Source of the DNA: Orlajensenia sp001423545
GTDB lineage: Bacteria > Actinomycetota > Actinomycetes > Actinomycetales > Microbacteriaceae
NCBI GenBank assembly: GCA_001423545.1
Contig: LMOK01000003.1
Coordinates: 682,001-746,000, forward strand
DNA length: 64,000 nucleotides
Direction: 5' to 3'
Shown: piece after piece, positions 25,375 through 34,414 of the stretch
How positions within the stretch are numbered: position 1 is the stretch's first letter
Layout of the letters: each line of letters begins with the position of its first letter
The notes under the pieces: generated by a model
Databases searched by the model: none
Seen by the model: only the letters and a program-made list of their open reading frames with translations
Told to the model about the DNA's origin: nothing
Translations under genes and position numbers: made by a program

Positions 25375-27315
25375 GTGACCAATACCGCGTCGTCTCCAGC
25401 GTCCACGCCGCTCATGTCGCACCGGCAGATCCTGTTCGTGATCTTCGGCCTGATGGCGGGCATGTTCCTCTCCGCCCTCGACCAGACCGTGGTGGGCACC
25501 GCCATCCGCACGATCGGCGACGACCTGCACGGGCTCAGCCAGCAGGCCTGGGTCACGACGGCCTACCTCATCACCTCCACGATCTCCACACCGCTCTACG
25601 GCAAGCTCTCCGACATCTTCGGACGGCGACCGCTGTTCATCATCGCCATCGTGATCTTCATCATCGGCTCGATCCTCGCCACCTTCTCGACCTCGATGAT
25701 CGAACTGGCGTTGTTCCGAGCCGTCCAGGGGCTGGGAGCCGGCGGCCTGATGTCGATGCCCCTGGCGATCATGGGCGACATGCTGGCCCCGCGCGAACGC
25801 GCGAAGTACCAGGGGTACTTCCTCGCGGTGTTCGGGATCTCGAGCCTCATCGGTCCCCTCGTCGGCGGGCTGTTCGCCGGAGCCGAGGAGATCCTCGGAA
25901 TCGCCGGCTGGCGCTGGGTCTTCCTCATCAACGTGCCGATCGGCGTCATCGCCCTCGCGATCGTGCTGCGCTTCCTCCACCTGCCGAAGACCGAGCGGTA
26001 CTCGGTGCGCATCGACTGGTGGGGGGCCGCGACCGTGATCATCGCGCTCGTCCCCCTGCTGCTCGTCGCGGAGGAGGGTCGCGAGTGGGGCTGGAGCAGC
26101 CCGGGCGCCATCGCCTGCTACGTGATCGGCGTGCTGGGCATCATCTCCTTCATCCTCATCGAGGCGGCCATGAAGGACGATGCGCTGATCCCGCTCAAGC
26201 TCTTCCGTTCGTCGACCTTCTCGATGGCGACGATCATCGGCGTCTTCGTCGGCTTCGGCATGTTCGGCGCCATGCTCACGCTGCCGCTCTACCTGCAGCT
26301 CGTACTCGGCTCCACCCCGACGGAGAGCGGCCTCCAGATGCTGCCGATGATCCTGGGCCTCATGATCTCCTCCATCGCCAGCGGACAGATCATCGCCCGC
26401 ACCGGCCGATACAGGATCTTCCCGACCATCGGCACGGCCCTGCTCTCGGGCGGATTCTTCTATCTCACCTTCCTCGAGTACGACTCCTCGTACTGGTTCA
26501 TCGCCGGCGCCATGCTCCTCATCGGCCTCGGTCTCGGTCAGCTCATGCAGACCCTCACGATCGCGAGCCAGAACTCCGTGGGCCTGCGCGACATGGGCGT
26601 CGCCACCAGTTCGTCCACCTTCTTCCGTCAGATCGGCGGAACCCTCGGCACGGCCGTGCTGCTGTCGCTGCTGTTCACCGTGATGCCGGCGAACATCGTC
26701 GGCTCGCTGTCGGATCAGGACACCCTGGCGGATGCACTCGACGCCGCCCTCGACCCGTCCGTCGCCTCAGCGCCCGAGAACTCGGCGATCATGGAGACGA
26801 TCTACACTCCCATCGTCACTCCGATCGAGGCGCAGCTGCCGGCCGGGGTCGACCTGAGCGATGACGCCCAGCGCGCGCAGGTGGTGAGCCAGGTGACCCC
26901 GACGGTCCTCGAACAGCTCGACAGCGGCACGGGCGGATCATTCGGGAGCAGCACGTTGGATGACACGTCATTCCTGAACGGAGCCGATCCCCGACTGACG
27001 AAGCCGTTCCTGGCTGGCTTCAACGCCTCGGCCGTGCAGGTGTACTGGGTCGCCCTCCTCGTCGTTCTGATCGCCTTCGTGCTCACCCTGTTCTTCCGGG
27101 CTCCGCCGCTCCGGGCGAAGTCGGCGCTGCAGGAGGCGGCGGACAACCGGGCTGACGCCGCGGCTGCTGACGAAGCGGCTGCTCGTGCTGCCGCTGAGGC
27201 CAGAGCCGACGACGAACTGCAGACGGACCTGCAGGCGCAGCGGGCAGCCGACATCACCGGATCCCTCCTCGACCCCGGCCCGCGCACCGGATCGGTGCCG
27301 GTGCAGCGGCCCTGA
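25375..27315 (+). CDS. MFS drug/H+ antiporter, DHA2 (14-TM) family
   Basis: A 646-residue inner-membrane efflux pump. It has the DHA2 signature motifs: A-L-D-Q-T-V-V-G-T-A near TM1, G-K-L-S-D-I-F-G-R-R (motif A) and the motif C-like G-I-S-S-L-I-G-P-L-V-G-G. About fourteen segments are predicted. A 120-residue extracellular insert (about 440-560) lies before the last segment. The cytoplasmic tail is Ala/Asp/Glu-rich and probably coiled. GTG 25375 follows GAGGG; the upstream TTG at 25366 is less likely. Lincomycin, tetracenomycin or dye export are typical for relatives, but the substrate is unknown. Confidence 0.88.
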   Translation: MTNTASSPASTPLMSHRQILFVIFGLMAGMFLSALDQTVVGTAIRTIGDDLHGLSQQAWVTTAYLITSTISTPLYGKLSDIFGRRPLFIIAIVIFIIGSILATFSTSMIELALFRAVQGLGAGGLMSMPLAIMGDMLAPRERAKYQGYFLAVFGISSLIGPLVGGLFAGAEEILGIAGWRWVFLINVPIGVIALAIVLRFLHLPKTERYSVRIDWWGAATVIIALVPLLLVAEEGREWGWSSPGAIACYVIGVLGIISFILIEAAMKDDALIPLKLFRSSTFSMATIIGVFVGFGMFGAMLTLPLYLQLVLGSTPTESGLQMLPMILGLMISSIASGQIIARTGRYRIFPTIGTALLSGGFFYLTFLEYDSSYWFIAGAMLLIGLGLGQLMQTLTIASQNSVGLRDMGVATSSSTFFRQIGGTLGTAVLLSLLFTVMPANIVGSLSDQDTLADALDAALDPSVASAPENSAIMETIYTPIVTPIEAQLPAGVDLSDDAQRAQVVSQVTPTVLEQLDSGTGGSFGSSTLDDTSFLNGADPRLTKPFLAGFNASAVQVYWVALLVVLIAFVLTLFFRAPPLRAKSALQEAADNRADAAAADEAAARAAAEARADDELQTDLQAQRAADITGSLLDPGPRTGSVPVQRP

Positions 27316-27415
27316 CCGAAGCCGGCGACGCATCGGCCGCGCGCCCGTCGCGCTTCACTCGCCCGACCCCGTCTCGTCATCCGCGTGTAACGGATTCATA
27401 ACGTATCGGTGTCGT

Positions 27416-27427
27416 GAGAGCGCTCTC
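27416..27427. promoter_or_regulatory. CebR-type operator 1
   Basis: GAGAGCGCTCTC is a perfect palindrome that ends immediately before the -35 box at 27428. It has the shape of the known CebR site of Streptomyces (TGGGAGCGCTCCCA). Confidence 0.8.
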
Positions 27428-27457
27428 TTGACAGTCGGCATCCGGAGTGCTTATTCT
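27428..27457 (+). promoter_or_regulatory. Promoter of the cellobiose operon
   Basis: TTGACA (27428-27433), an 18-bp spacer and TATTCT (27452-27457) give a strong sigma-70-type match. Operators lie directly upstream and about 13 bp downstream of the -10 box, so a bound repressor would occlude it. Confidence 0.75.
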
Positions 27458-27469
27458 CGGAACGCAATC

Positions 27470-27485
27470 GTGAGAGCGCTCTCAC
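27470..27485. promoter_or_regulatory. CebR-type operator 2
   Basis: GTGAGAGCGCTCTCAC is a perfect 16-bp palindrome near the expected transcription start. It is identical to the site before the cellulase gene at 41745-41760. Confidence 0.85.
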
Positions 27486-27495
27486 AGGGTAGTGA

Positions 27496-27507
27496 GAGAG
27501 CGCTCTC
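27496..27507. promoter_or_regulatory. CebR-type operator 3
   Basis: GAGAGCGCTCTC again, centred 24 bp after operator 2. It lies in the 5' untranslated region, 45 bases before the cebE start. Confidence 0.8.
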
Positions 27508-27552
27508 AGCGCACGCACCAGACAATTGTCCACGCACACAAGGGAGTGAACC

Positions 27553-28875
27553 GTGAAGCTTTCACGACGCACCACAGCTGTTGCCGCCGTCGCCGGTGTC
27601 GCAGCAATCGCCCTCCTCGCCACCGGATGTTCATCCTCCGGCGATTCGGGATCGGGATCATCCGACGAGAAGGTCGAACTGACCGTCACGACGTTCGGAA
27701 CCATGGGACTCGACGACCTCTACGCGCAGTACGAGGAAGAGAACCCGAACGTCACCATCAAGGCCACCAACATCGACACCGGTGGAAACGCGCTCACCGA
27801 CTGGAAGACCAAGCAGGCAGCAGGCGCCGGTCTCCCCGACGTGCAGGCCGTTGAAGAGGGCTGGCTCGGCCAGGTGCAGGCGGTCTCCGACAGCTTCACC
27901 GACCTCACCGAGTACGGTGCGAACGACATCAAGGACCGCTGGGTCGACTGGAAGCTCAAGCAGGGCACCGACAAGGACGGCCGCATCATCGGCTACGGCA
28001 CCGACATCGGCCCCGAGGGCCTCTGCTACAACAGCAAGCTGTTCGAGGCTGCCGGCCTGCCCGGCGACCGCGAGGGCGTGGCCGAGCTCTTCGGCGGCGA
28101 CGACGCGACCTGGGACGACTTCTTCACGGTCGGCGAGCAGTACAAGGCAGCCACTGGCAAGGCCTTCTACGACCAGAGCGGCTTCGTCTGGAACGCCATG
28201 GTCAACCAGCTCCCCGAGGGCTACTACACCTCCGACGGCGAGCTCAACGTCGAGGACAACGCCGACCTCAAGGCCCAGTGGGACAAGCTCGCCGGCGGCG
28301 CAGCTGCAGGCCTCTCCAGCGGCCAGGCCCAGTGGGACTGGGGTAAGGGCAAGGCCTTCACCGACGGTTCCTTCGCGACCTTCATGTGCCCGGGCTGGAT
28401 GCTCGGTGTCGTGAAGGGCCAGGTCGAGTCCGCTGGTGGCGACGCCACCTCCGGCTGGGACTTCGCGGATGTCTTCCCCGGCGGCCCCGCCAACTGGGGT
28501 GGAACCTTCCTGACCGTTCCCACCACGTCGAAGCACCCGAAGGAGGCTGCCGCACTGGCCGCCTACCTGACTGACGCCAAGTCGGCCGTCGCCGCCTTCC
28601 AGGCTGCAGGCACCTTCCCCTCGGTCACCGAGGCGCAGACCGACGCGGGTGTCACCGGCGAGAGCGAGCTGACCAAGTTCTTCAACAACGCCCCCATCGG
28701 CGAGATCCTCGGATCCCGTGCCGAGGGCGTCGTGGCCCAGTACAAGGGCCCGAACGACTCGGTCATCCAGGAGCAGGTCTTCGGACCGGCCACGCAGTCG
28801 CTCGACAAGGGCGCCTCAGGCGACGACGCGTGGAACGAGGCACTCACCACGCTGCAGAGCCTGGACCTCAAGTAA
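27553..28875 (+). CDS. cebE: Cellobiose/cello-oligosaccharide-binding lipoprotein (CebE-like)
   Basis: A 440-residue CUT1 binding protein. The signal peptide ends at L-L-A-T-G-C-S-S (Cys near 26), then a Gly/Ser linker. The mature domain has the usual lobes, with W-N-A-M-V-N-Q near 215. The GTG at 27553 is preceded by GGGAG. It is first in an operon with two permeases, a GH1 beta-glucosidase and a LacI regulator, behind three CebR-type operators. Beta-glucosides such as cellobiose are therefore the likely ligand. A strong stem-loop follows the gene. Confidence 0.9.
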   Translation: MKLSRRTTAVAAVAGVAAIALLATGCSSSGDSGSGSSDEKVELTVTTFGTMGLDDLYAQYEEENPNVTIKATNIDTGGNALTDWKTKQAAGAGLPDVQAVEEGWLGQVQAVSDSFTDLTEYGANDIKDRWVDWKLKQGTDKDGRIIGYGTDIGPEGLCYNSKLFEAAGLPGDREGVAELFGGDDATWDDFFTVGEQYKAATGKAFYDQSGFVWNAMVNQLPEGYYTSDGELNVEDNADLKAQWDKLAGGAAAGLSSGQAQWDWGKGKAFTDGSFATFMCPGWMLGVVKGQVESAGGDATSGWDFADVFPGGPANWGGTFLTVPTTSKHPKEAAALAAYLTDAKSAVAAFQAAGTFPSVTEAQTDAGVTGESELTKFFNNAPIGEILGSRAEGVVAQYKGPNDSVIQEQVFGPATQSLDKGASGDDAWNEALTTLQSLDLK

Positions 28876-28892
28876 GTCACACCAGCTCCACG

Positions 28893-28926
28893 GTGGCCCC
28901 CCGGAGACCCGTTTCCGGGGGGCCAC
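28893..28926 (+). terminator. Intercistronic stem-loop between cebE and cebF
   Basis: GTGGCCCCCCGGA (28893-28905) and TCCGGGGGGCCAC (28914-28926) form a perfect 13-bp stem with an 8-base loop, 17 bases after the cebE stop. ATTCC follows, not a long T-run. Partial termination or 3'-end protection would raise binding-protein levels above the permeases. Confidence 0.75.
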
Positions 28927-28946
28927 ATTCCTTGAGAGAGAACAGC

Positions 28947-30038
28947 ATGACCACCACAGTCAGTCCCCCGGAGACGAGCAGCACCCCGGCAGCGGCACGG
29001 CCAGCGAAGGCCTCGACCGCGAAGGTGCCGTTCAAGCACCGCGTGAGCCGCTTCGACTCCAAGGTGTCGCCGTACCTCTACGTCGCACCGTTCTTCGTGC
29101 TGTTCGGCCTCATCGGCCTGTTCCCGCTCGTCTACACCTTCGTGGTGTCGCTGAACGACTGGGACCTGCTCACCGGCCCCGGCGAGTGGGTCGGCTTCCA
29201 GAACTACACGGACGAGCTCACCGATCCGTACTTCTGGAACTCGCTGTTCAACACCGTGAGCATCTTCCTGCTCTCGTGCATCCCCCAGCTTCTCGCCGCC
29301 GTCTTCATCGCGGCCGTCCTCGACCAGAACATCCGCGCCAAGACCTTCTGGCGCATGAGCGTTCTCATCCCCTACGTGGTCACCCCCGTGGCCGTCGCCA
29401 TCATCTTCTCGAGCGCGTTCTCCGAGAAGTACGGCCTCATCAACAACATCCTCGAAGCGATCAACGTCGACCCCGTGATGTGGAAGACCGAGACCTTCCC
29501 CTCGCACGTGGCGATCGCCACCATGGTCAACTGGCGCTGGACCGGCTACAACGCCCTCATCCTCCTCGCCGCCATGCAGTCAGTGCCGCGCGACATCCAC
29601 GAATCGGCGGCCCTCGACGGCGCCGGAGCGTTCCGTCGCTTCTTCTCGATCACGCTGCCGAGCATCCGCCCCACCATGATCTTCGTGATCATCACCGCGA
29701 CCATCGGCGGCCTGCAGATCTTCACGGAGCCGAAGCTGTTCAACCCGTCGAGCTCGGTGCTCGGCGGCCCGCACCGCGAGTACCAGACCACGGTGCTCTA
29801 CCTGTGGGACATGGCCTTCAACCGCAGCGACTTCGGCAAGGCCTCGGCCATCGCCTGGCTGCTGTTCATCATCATCGTCGCCTTCGGCCTGATGAACTTC
29901 CTGATCTCCCGCCGCATCGCGTCGGTCGAGACCCGCACGTCGAAGAAGCGCACCGGGCGCAAGCTCGCGGAACACAACGCACAGAAGGCTGAAGGCGCGC
30001 GCGCCGTCGTCGCCGCAGCAGGGGAGAAGCGCTCATGA
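28947..30038 (+). CDS. cebF: Cellobiose ABC transporter permease (CebF-like)
   Basis: A 363-residue MalF-type permease. A basic cytoplasmic N-terminus (about 45 residues) is followed by six predicted segments starting at Y-V-A-P-F-F-V-L-F-G. The EAA loop is E-S-A-A-L-D-G-A-G-A-F-R-R-F-F-S-I-T-L-P. The tail is Lys/Ala-rich. The start at 28947 has GAGAGAA upstream. It overlaps cebG by 4 bp. No ATPase gene is present, so a shared MsiK-type ATPase elsewhere is implied. Confidence 0.9.
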   Translation: MTTTVSPPETSSTPAAARPAKASTAKVPFKHRVSRFDSKVSPYLYVAPFFVLFGLIGLFPLVYTFVVSLNDWDLLTGPGEWVGFQNYTDELTDPYFWNSLFNTVSIFLLSCIPQLLAAVFIAAVLDQNIRAKTFWRMSVLIPYVVTPVAVAIIFSSAFSEKYGLINNILEAINVDPVMWKTETFPSHVAIATMVNWRWTGYNALILLAAMQSVPRDIHESAALDGAGAFRRFFSITLPSIRPTMIFVIITATIGGLQIFTEPKLFNPSSSVLGGPHREYQTTVLYLWDMAFNRSDFGKASAIAWLLFIIIVAFGLMNFLISRRIASVETRTSKKRTGRKLAEHNAQKAEGARAVVAAAGEKRS

Positions 30039-30967
30039 GCAACGTCACCGACCTGAAGAAGCCCACCTCTCCGACGACGGATGCCGGCACTCCCGGCATC
30101 CCCGTGAAGCCGGTCAAGCCCGCCAAGCCCGGCCGCGCCCGCGACGTCGGCATCGACCGTCGCCCCGGGTTCCTCACCTACGGCCTGCTCATCGCCCTGT
30201 TCCTCGGTGGCGCCTACCCGCTGTGGTGGTCGTTCGTCGCCGGTTCCAGCGACAGCTCCGTGCTGGCAGACACCTGGCCGCCGCTCCTGCCGGGCGGACG
30301 GTTCTGGGACAACGTCGCCTCGGTGCTCGACACCGTGCCCTTCTGGCAGGCGCTGGCGAACAGCATCATCGTGTCGGGCGTCATCACGATCTCGGTGGTG
30401 TTCTTCTCCACCCTCGCCGGCTACTCCTTCGCCAAGCTGCGGTTCAGGGGCCGCGAGGGCCTGATGGTCTTCGTGATCGCCACTCTCGCCGTGCCCACCC
30501 AGCTCGGCATCATCCCGCTCTTCATGCTCATGAAGGAGTTCGGCTGGACCGGCACCCTCGGCGCGATCATCGTCCCGACGCTCGTCACGGCGTTCGGCGT
30601 GTTCTTCATGCGCCAGTACCTGGTCGACGTCATCCCCGACGAGCTCATCGAGGCCGCCCGTGTCGATGGCGCCTCCATGTTCGGCACGTTCTGGCACGTC
30701 GGCCTTCCGGCAGCGCGTCCGGCCATGGCCATCCTCGGCCTGTTCACCTTCATGACGGCCTGGACCGACTATCTCTGGCCGCTGCTGGTGTCGCCGCAGA
30801 ACCCGACCCTGCAGGTGGCCCTCAGCCAGCTGCAGAGCGCGAAGTACGTCGACTACACGATCGTTCTCGCGGGCGCGGTCATGGCGACCATCCCGCTCCT
30901 CATCCTGTTCGTGCTCGCCGGCAAGCAGCTCGTCTCCGGAATCATGGCGGGAGCAGTGAAGGGCTGA
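30035..30967 (+). CDS. cebG: Cellobiose ABC transporter permease (CebG-like)
   Basis: A 310-residue MalG-type permease. The N-terminal 40 residues are Pro/Lys-rich and contain an inverted pair of the GGATGCCGG word at DNA level (30079-30101). Six segments follow. The EAA loop is E-A-A-R-V-D-G-A-S-M-F-G-T-F-W-H-V-G-L-P. ATG overlaps the cebF stop, and the gene's own stop shares one base with the bglA start, so translation is tightly coupled. Confidence 0.9.
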   Translation: MSNVTDLKKPTSPTTDAGTPGIPVKPVKPAKPGRARDVGIDRRPGFLTYGLLIALFLGGAYPLWWSFVAGSSDSSVLADTWPPLLPGGRFWDNVASVLDTVPFWQALANSIIVSGVITISVVFFSTLAGYSFAKLRFRGREGLMVFVIATLAVPTQLGIIPLFMLMKEFGWTGTLGAIIVPTLVTAFGVFFMRQYLVDVIPDELIEAARVDGASMFGTFWHVGLPAARPAMAILGLFTFMTAWTDYLWPLLVSPQNPTLQVALSQLQSAKYVDYTIVLAGAVMATIPLLILFVLAGKQLVSGIMAGAVKG

Positions 30968-32394
30968 TGATCATTCCACTCACCGAACGCACCTGGCCGA
31001 CGGGCTTCCTCTGGGGATCGGCCACCGCCGCAGCCCAGATCGAGGGAGCAGCCCACGAGGGCGGCAAGGAGGACTCCATCTGGGACGCGTACTCGCGCGT
31101 TCCCGGCGCCGTCGCCAACGGCGACACCCCCGAGCAGGCCGTCGACCACTATCACCGGGTGCCGTCGGACGTCGCCTTGATGAAGGACCTCGGCCTCGAC
31201 TCCTACCGCTTCTCCACCAGCTGGGCCCGCGTGGTTCCCGGTGGACGCAGCGTCAACCAGGAGGGGCTCGACTTCTACAGCTCTCTGGTCGACGAACTGC
31301 TCGGCCAGGGCATCCTGCCGTGGCTCACGCTCTATCACTGGGACCTGCCGCAGGCACTCCAGGAGAAGGGCGGCTGGGCCAATCGCGAGACGGCCTACCG
31401 CTTCGTCGAGTACGCCGAGGCGGTCTACGAGGCCCTCGGCGACCGCGTCACGCACTGGACCACCTTCAACGAGCCGCTCTGCTCCTCCCTCATCGGCTAC
31501 GTCGCCGGTGAGCACGCGCCGGGCCTGACGGATCCGGATGCCGGGCTCGCCGCCCTGCACCACCAGCACCTCGCCCACGGCCTGGCCGCGGCCCGCCTGC
31601 GCGAACTGGCCGCCCGTGACGGCCGTGAGCTGCAGATCGGCATCACGCTCAACCTCACGAACGCCGTGCCGAACGACCCGACCGACCCGGTCGACCTCGA
31701 GGCCGCCCGCCGCATCGACGGGCTGTGGAACCGCATGTACATCGAGCCGCTGCTGCTCGGCGAGTACCCGGTCGACGTGATCGTCGACCTCGAGGAGTAC
31801 GACTTCCTCCAGTACGTGCAGGGCGGCGACCTCGCCGTCATCAGCACGCCGATCGACTTCCTCGGCGTGAACCACTACCACGACGACAACGTCTCGGGTC
31901 ATCCGGCAGCCCCGGATGCCGAACCCGGCCTGGTCCCGACCGACAAGCCCGGCCGCTCGCCGTTCGTCGGCAGCGAGTACGTGACGTTCCCGACGCGCCA
32001 CCTGCCGCGCACCGCGATGGGCTGGGAGGTCAACCCCGACGGACTCCGCACGCTGCTGGTGCGCCTCGGTCGGGAGTACCCGACGCTGCCGCCGCTGTAC
32101 ATCACCGAGAACGGGGCGTCCTACGACGACGAGATCATCGACGGCGCCGTGAACGACACCGCGCGCTGGGCGTACATCGACGCCCACATCTCTGCGGTGG
32201 GCGAGGCCATCGCGGCCGGCGCCGACGTGCGCGGGTACTTCGTGTGGTCACTGCTCGACAACTACGAGTGGGCGTGGGGCTACAACAAGCGCTTCGGGAT
32301 CGTGCACGTCGATTACAACACCCTCGTGCGCACCCCGAAGTTCTCGGCCACCCAGTACGCCTCCGTCATCGCGGCGTCGAAGGCGACAGCCTGA
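30967..32394 (+). CDS. bglA: GH1 beta-glucosidase
   Basis: A 475-residue cytoplasmic retaining glycosidase. The acid/base is T-F-N-E-P (about residue 165) and the nucleophile Y-I-T-E-N-G (about 379). The N-terminal signature F-L-W-G-S-A-T-A-A-A-Q-I-E-G is present. There is no signal peptide, so it would hydrolyse cellobiose and short cello-oligomers after import. Its start (TGATG) overlaps the cebG stop. Length and motifs are complete. Confidence 0.95.
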   Translation: MIIPLTERTWPTGFLWGSATAAAQIEGAAHEGGKEDSIWDAYSRVPGAVANGDTPEQAVDHYHRVPSDVALMKDLGLDSYRFSTSWARVVPGGRSVNQEGLDFYSSLVDELLGQGILPWLTLYHWDLPQALQEKGGWANRETAYRFVEYAEAVYEALGDRVTHWTTFNEPLCSSLIGYVAGEHAPGLTDPDAGLAALHHQHLAHGLAAARLRELAARDGRELQIGITLNLTNAVPNDPTDPVDLEAARRIDGLWNRMYIEPLLLGEYPVDVIVDLEEYDFLQYVQGGDLAVISTPIDFLGVNHYHDDNVSGHPAAPDAEPGLVPTDKPGRSPFVGSEYVTFPTRHLPRTAMGWEVNPDGLRTLLVRLGREYPTLPPLYITENGASYDDEIIDGAVNDTARWAYIDAHISAVGEAIAAGADVRGYFVWSLLDNYEWAWGYNKRFGIVHVDYNTLVRTPKFSATQYASVIAASKATA

Positions 32395-32438
32395 TCGGCA
32401 CTATCGTGGGAGCCAGTTCGAACATGGGGAGCGATGGA

Positions 32439-33458
32439 GTGGCAGAGAAGCTTCGGGCCGGCGCCGTACCGACGCTCGAGATGGTCGCGGCACATGCCGG
32501 CGTCTCGCGCGCCACGGTGTCACGAGTCGTCAACGGCTCGCCGAAGGTCACTCCAGACGTCACCGAGGTCGTGCAGCGCGCCATCGAGGCGCTGAACTAC
32601 GTGCCGAACCGGGCCGCGCGCTCGCTCGCCAGCCGCAAGACCCAGGCGATCGCGTTGATCGTTCCGGAGTCGGCCGCCCGCGTGTTCGCCGACCCGTTCT
32701 TCGCCTCGGTGGTGCAGGGCATCGCCCTGCACCTGGCCGACACCGACTACACGCTGAACATGATCATCGAGTCGGAGTCGCAGTCGGGCAAGACGCGGCG
32801 CTACCTCCTCGGCGGGAACGTCGACGGAGCACTCGTGGTCTCGCACCACACGGGCGACCACTCCTACGCGCAGTTGAGTCGTACCCTGCCCGTCGTCTTC
32901 GGTGGTCGGCCGCTGAGCGACACCGAGAGCGACAACCACTTCATCGACGTCGACAACCAGCACGGTGCCGAGACGGCGGTCGCCCACCTCGTGGCATCCG
33001 GGCGCACGAAGATCGCCACGATCGCCGGGCCGCAGGACATGCCGCCCGGCCTCGATCGCCTGGCCGGGTGGCGCGAGGTGCTCACCCAGCACGGCATGGA
33101 CACCGACCTGTTCGAGGTCGGGGACTTCTCGCCGGCGTCAGGCGTCACAGCGATGAAGCGACTGCTGGCGCGGGAGCCGAAGATCGACGGGGTGTTCGCG
33201 GCGAACGATCAGATGGCGATCGGAGCGTACTCCGCGATCCGGGAGGCCGGACTGCGCATCCCCGAGGACATCGCGGTGATCGGCTTCGACGACGACATCT
33301 ACGGCGCGACGGCGACCCCGGCGCTCACCACGGTGCACCAGCCGTCGGTCGAGATGGGCCGCGAGATGGCCCGCGTGCTCGTGAAGCTCATCGAGGGCGA
33401 GCCCGTCGACACCCTCACGAAGCTGAAGACGTCGCTGGTGGTTCGCGCGTCGGCCTAG
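32439..33458 (+). CDS. cebR: LacI-family repressor CebR
   Basis: About 339 residues. The HTH is T-L-E-M-V-A-A-H-A-G-V-S-R-A-T-V-S-R-V-V-N. The hinge helix P-N-R-A-A-R-S-L-A-S-R is followed by the sugar-binding domain, with V-I-G-F-D-D-D near the C-terminus. It is inferred to bind the GAGAGCGCTCTC palindromes before cebE and before the GH6 cellulase, and to release them when cellobiose or cellotriose is present. GTG 32439 is 7 bases after GGGGAG; ATG 32424 is an alternative. No operator copy is seen directly before this gene. Confidence 0.87.
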   Translation: MAEKLRAGAVPTLEMVAAHAGVSRATVSRVVNGSPKVTPDVTEVVQRAIEALNYVPNRAARSLASRKTQAIALIVPESAARVFADPFFASVVQGIALHLADTDYTLNMIIESESQSGKTRRYLLGGNVDGALVVSHHTGDHSYAQLSRTLPVVFGGRPLSDTESDNHFIDVDNQHGAETAVAHLVASGRTKIATIAGPQDMPPGLDRLAGWREVLTQHGMDTDLFEVGDFSPASGVTAMKRLLAREPKIDGVFAANDQMAIGAYSAIREAGLRIPEDIAVIGFDDDIYGATATPALTTVHQPSVEMGREMARVLVKLIEGEPVDTLTKLKTSLVVRASA

Positions 33459-33477
33459 GCGCCTCACCCAGCGTGGT

Positions 33478-34302
33478 CTACTGAGGCGCGAACTGGCTCA
33501 GCGTGAACGTCGCACCGTGCGGATCGCGGATGAAGGCGGACCTCGTCCACTCATCCTCGGCACTCGAGAGCACGGTTCCGCCGGCGGTCTCGGCGAGAGC
33601 GGCCGCGGCGTCCCGGTCCTCCACCGCGAATCGCACCTCCCAGCGCGCCGGGGCGTCGCCCTGCTCGATGCCCGCGACGACGTCGGCGAAGCCCGGCGGG
33701 GCGAACGCCTGACGCTCCCTGATGTCGGGGTCGACCGTCGCCGCCAGGTGGTCGCCGTAGCCCGGCAGCCTGGCCATGCCGGCACCGAGGGCAGGGTCGA
33801 CCTCCCAGCCGAAGACATCCGAGTAGAAACGGATGCCGCTCTCGGGGGTCGGCGTGATGAGCACGCTGAAGTTCCAGGTGCCCGGCTCGTTCACGAGCTG
33901 GGCGCCCAGGCGTCGACGCGCCTGCCACACCCGGAAGACGGCGCCGTCGGGGTCGAGGAACTCGGCCCAGCGACCACCCGGACCGGCGTCGACGGGTCCC
34001 GTGCGCACGCTGCCGCCGGCGGCGACGACGGTCTCGACGGCGGAATCGGCGCTGCGGGTGGCGACGTAGCTGTTCCAGGTCGCCGGGACGTCGTCGACCG
34101 AGGGCGAGATGGCCGCGACGTCGTGACCGTCGATGGTCGCGGCGAGGTACGAGCCCGGCGCTCCCGGTGGCACGGCGTCGTGGAAGCGCCAGCCGAACAG
34201 GGTTCCGTAGAACTCCATCGCGTCATACGGATGCGGCGTCTCCACGTCGATCCAGCTGGGAACCCCCGCCGGATACTCCCGGGCGTCGTTGACTGTCACC
34301 AT
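33478..34302 (-). CDS. Two-domain VOC (glyoxalase/bleomycin-resistance fold) protein
   Basis: A 274-residue cytoplasmic protein with two VOC repeats (about 10-130 and 140-272). The first starts P-S-W-I-D-V-E-T-P-H-P-Y-D-A-M-E-F-Y, the second T-W-N-F-S-V-L-I-T-P-T-P-E-S-G-I-R-F-Y. Each ends in a D-P-x-G-A-x-F strand. This is the CFP30B-like arrangement of mycobacteria and streptomycetes. The metal ligands of true glyoxalase I are not all evident, so its substrate is unknown. Confidence 0.82.
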   Translation of the reverse strand: MVTVNDAREYPAGVPSWIDVETPHPYDAMEFYGTLFGWRFHDAVPPGAPGSYLAATIDGHDVAAISPSVDDVPATWNSYVATRSADSAVETVVAAGGSVRTGPVDAGPGGRWAEFLDPDGAVFRVWQARRRLGAQLVNEPGTWNFSVLITPTPESGIRFYSDVFGWEVDPALGAGMARLPGYGDHLAATVDPDIRERQAFAPPGFADVVAGIEQGDAPARWEVRFAVEDRDAAAALAETAGGTVLSSAEDEWTRSAFIRDPHGATFTLSQFAPQ

Positions 34303-34330
34303 CGTCGTCTCCCTCCATCGTCACCGTGAT

Positions 34331-34407
34331 CGAGAACAGGCCGGATCGAGCGATCTCGCCGACTGCGGGCCGGATCGGCCTGTTCTCGCCGTACCTGCCT
34401 GTTCTCG
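34331..34407. repeat. Inverted and direct repeats of GAGAACAGG between two genes
   Basis: CGAGAACAGGCC (34331-34342) is inverted at 34377-34388 (GGCCTGTTCTCG), and a further CCTGTTCTCG occurs at 34398-34407. It occupies the gap between the pspA stop and the VOC start, both on the minus strand. It could terminate pspA or be an operator for the VOC gene. Confidence 0.5.
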
Positions 34408-34414
34408 CGTCGCG

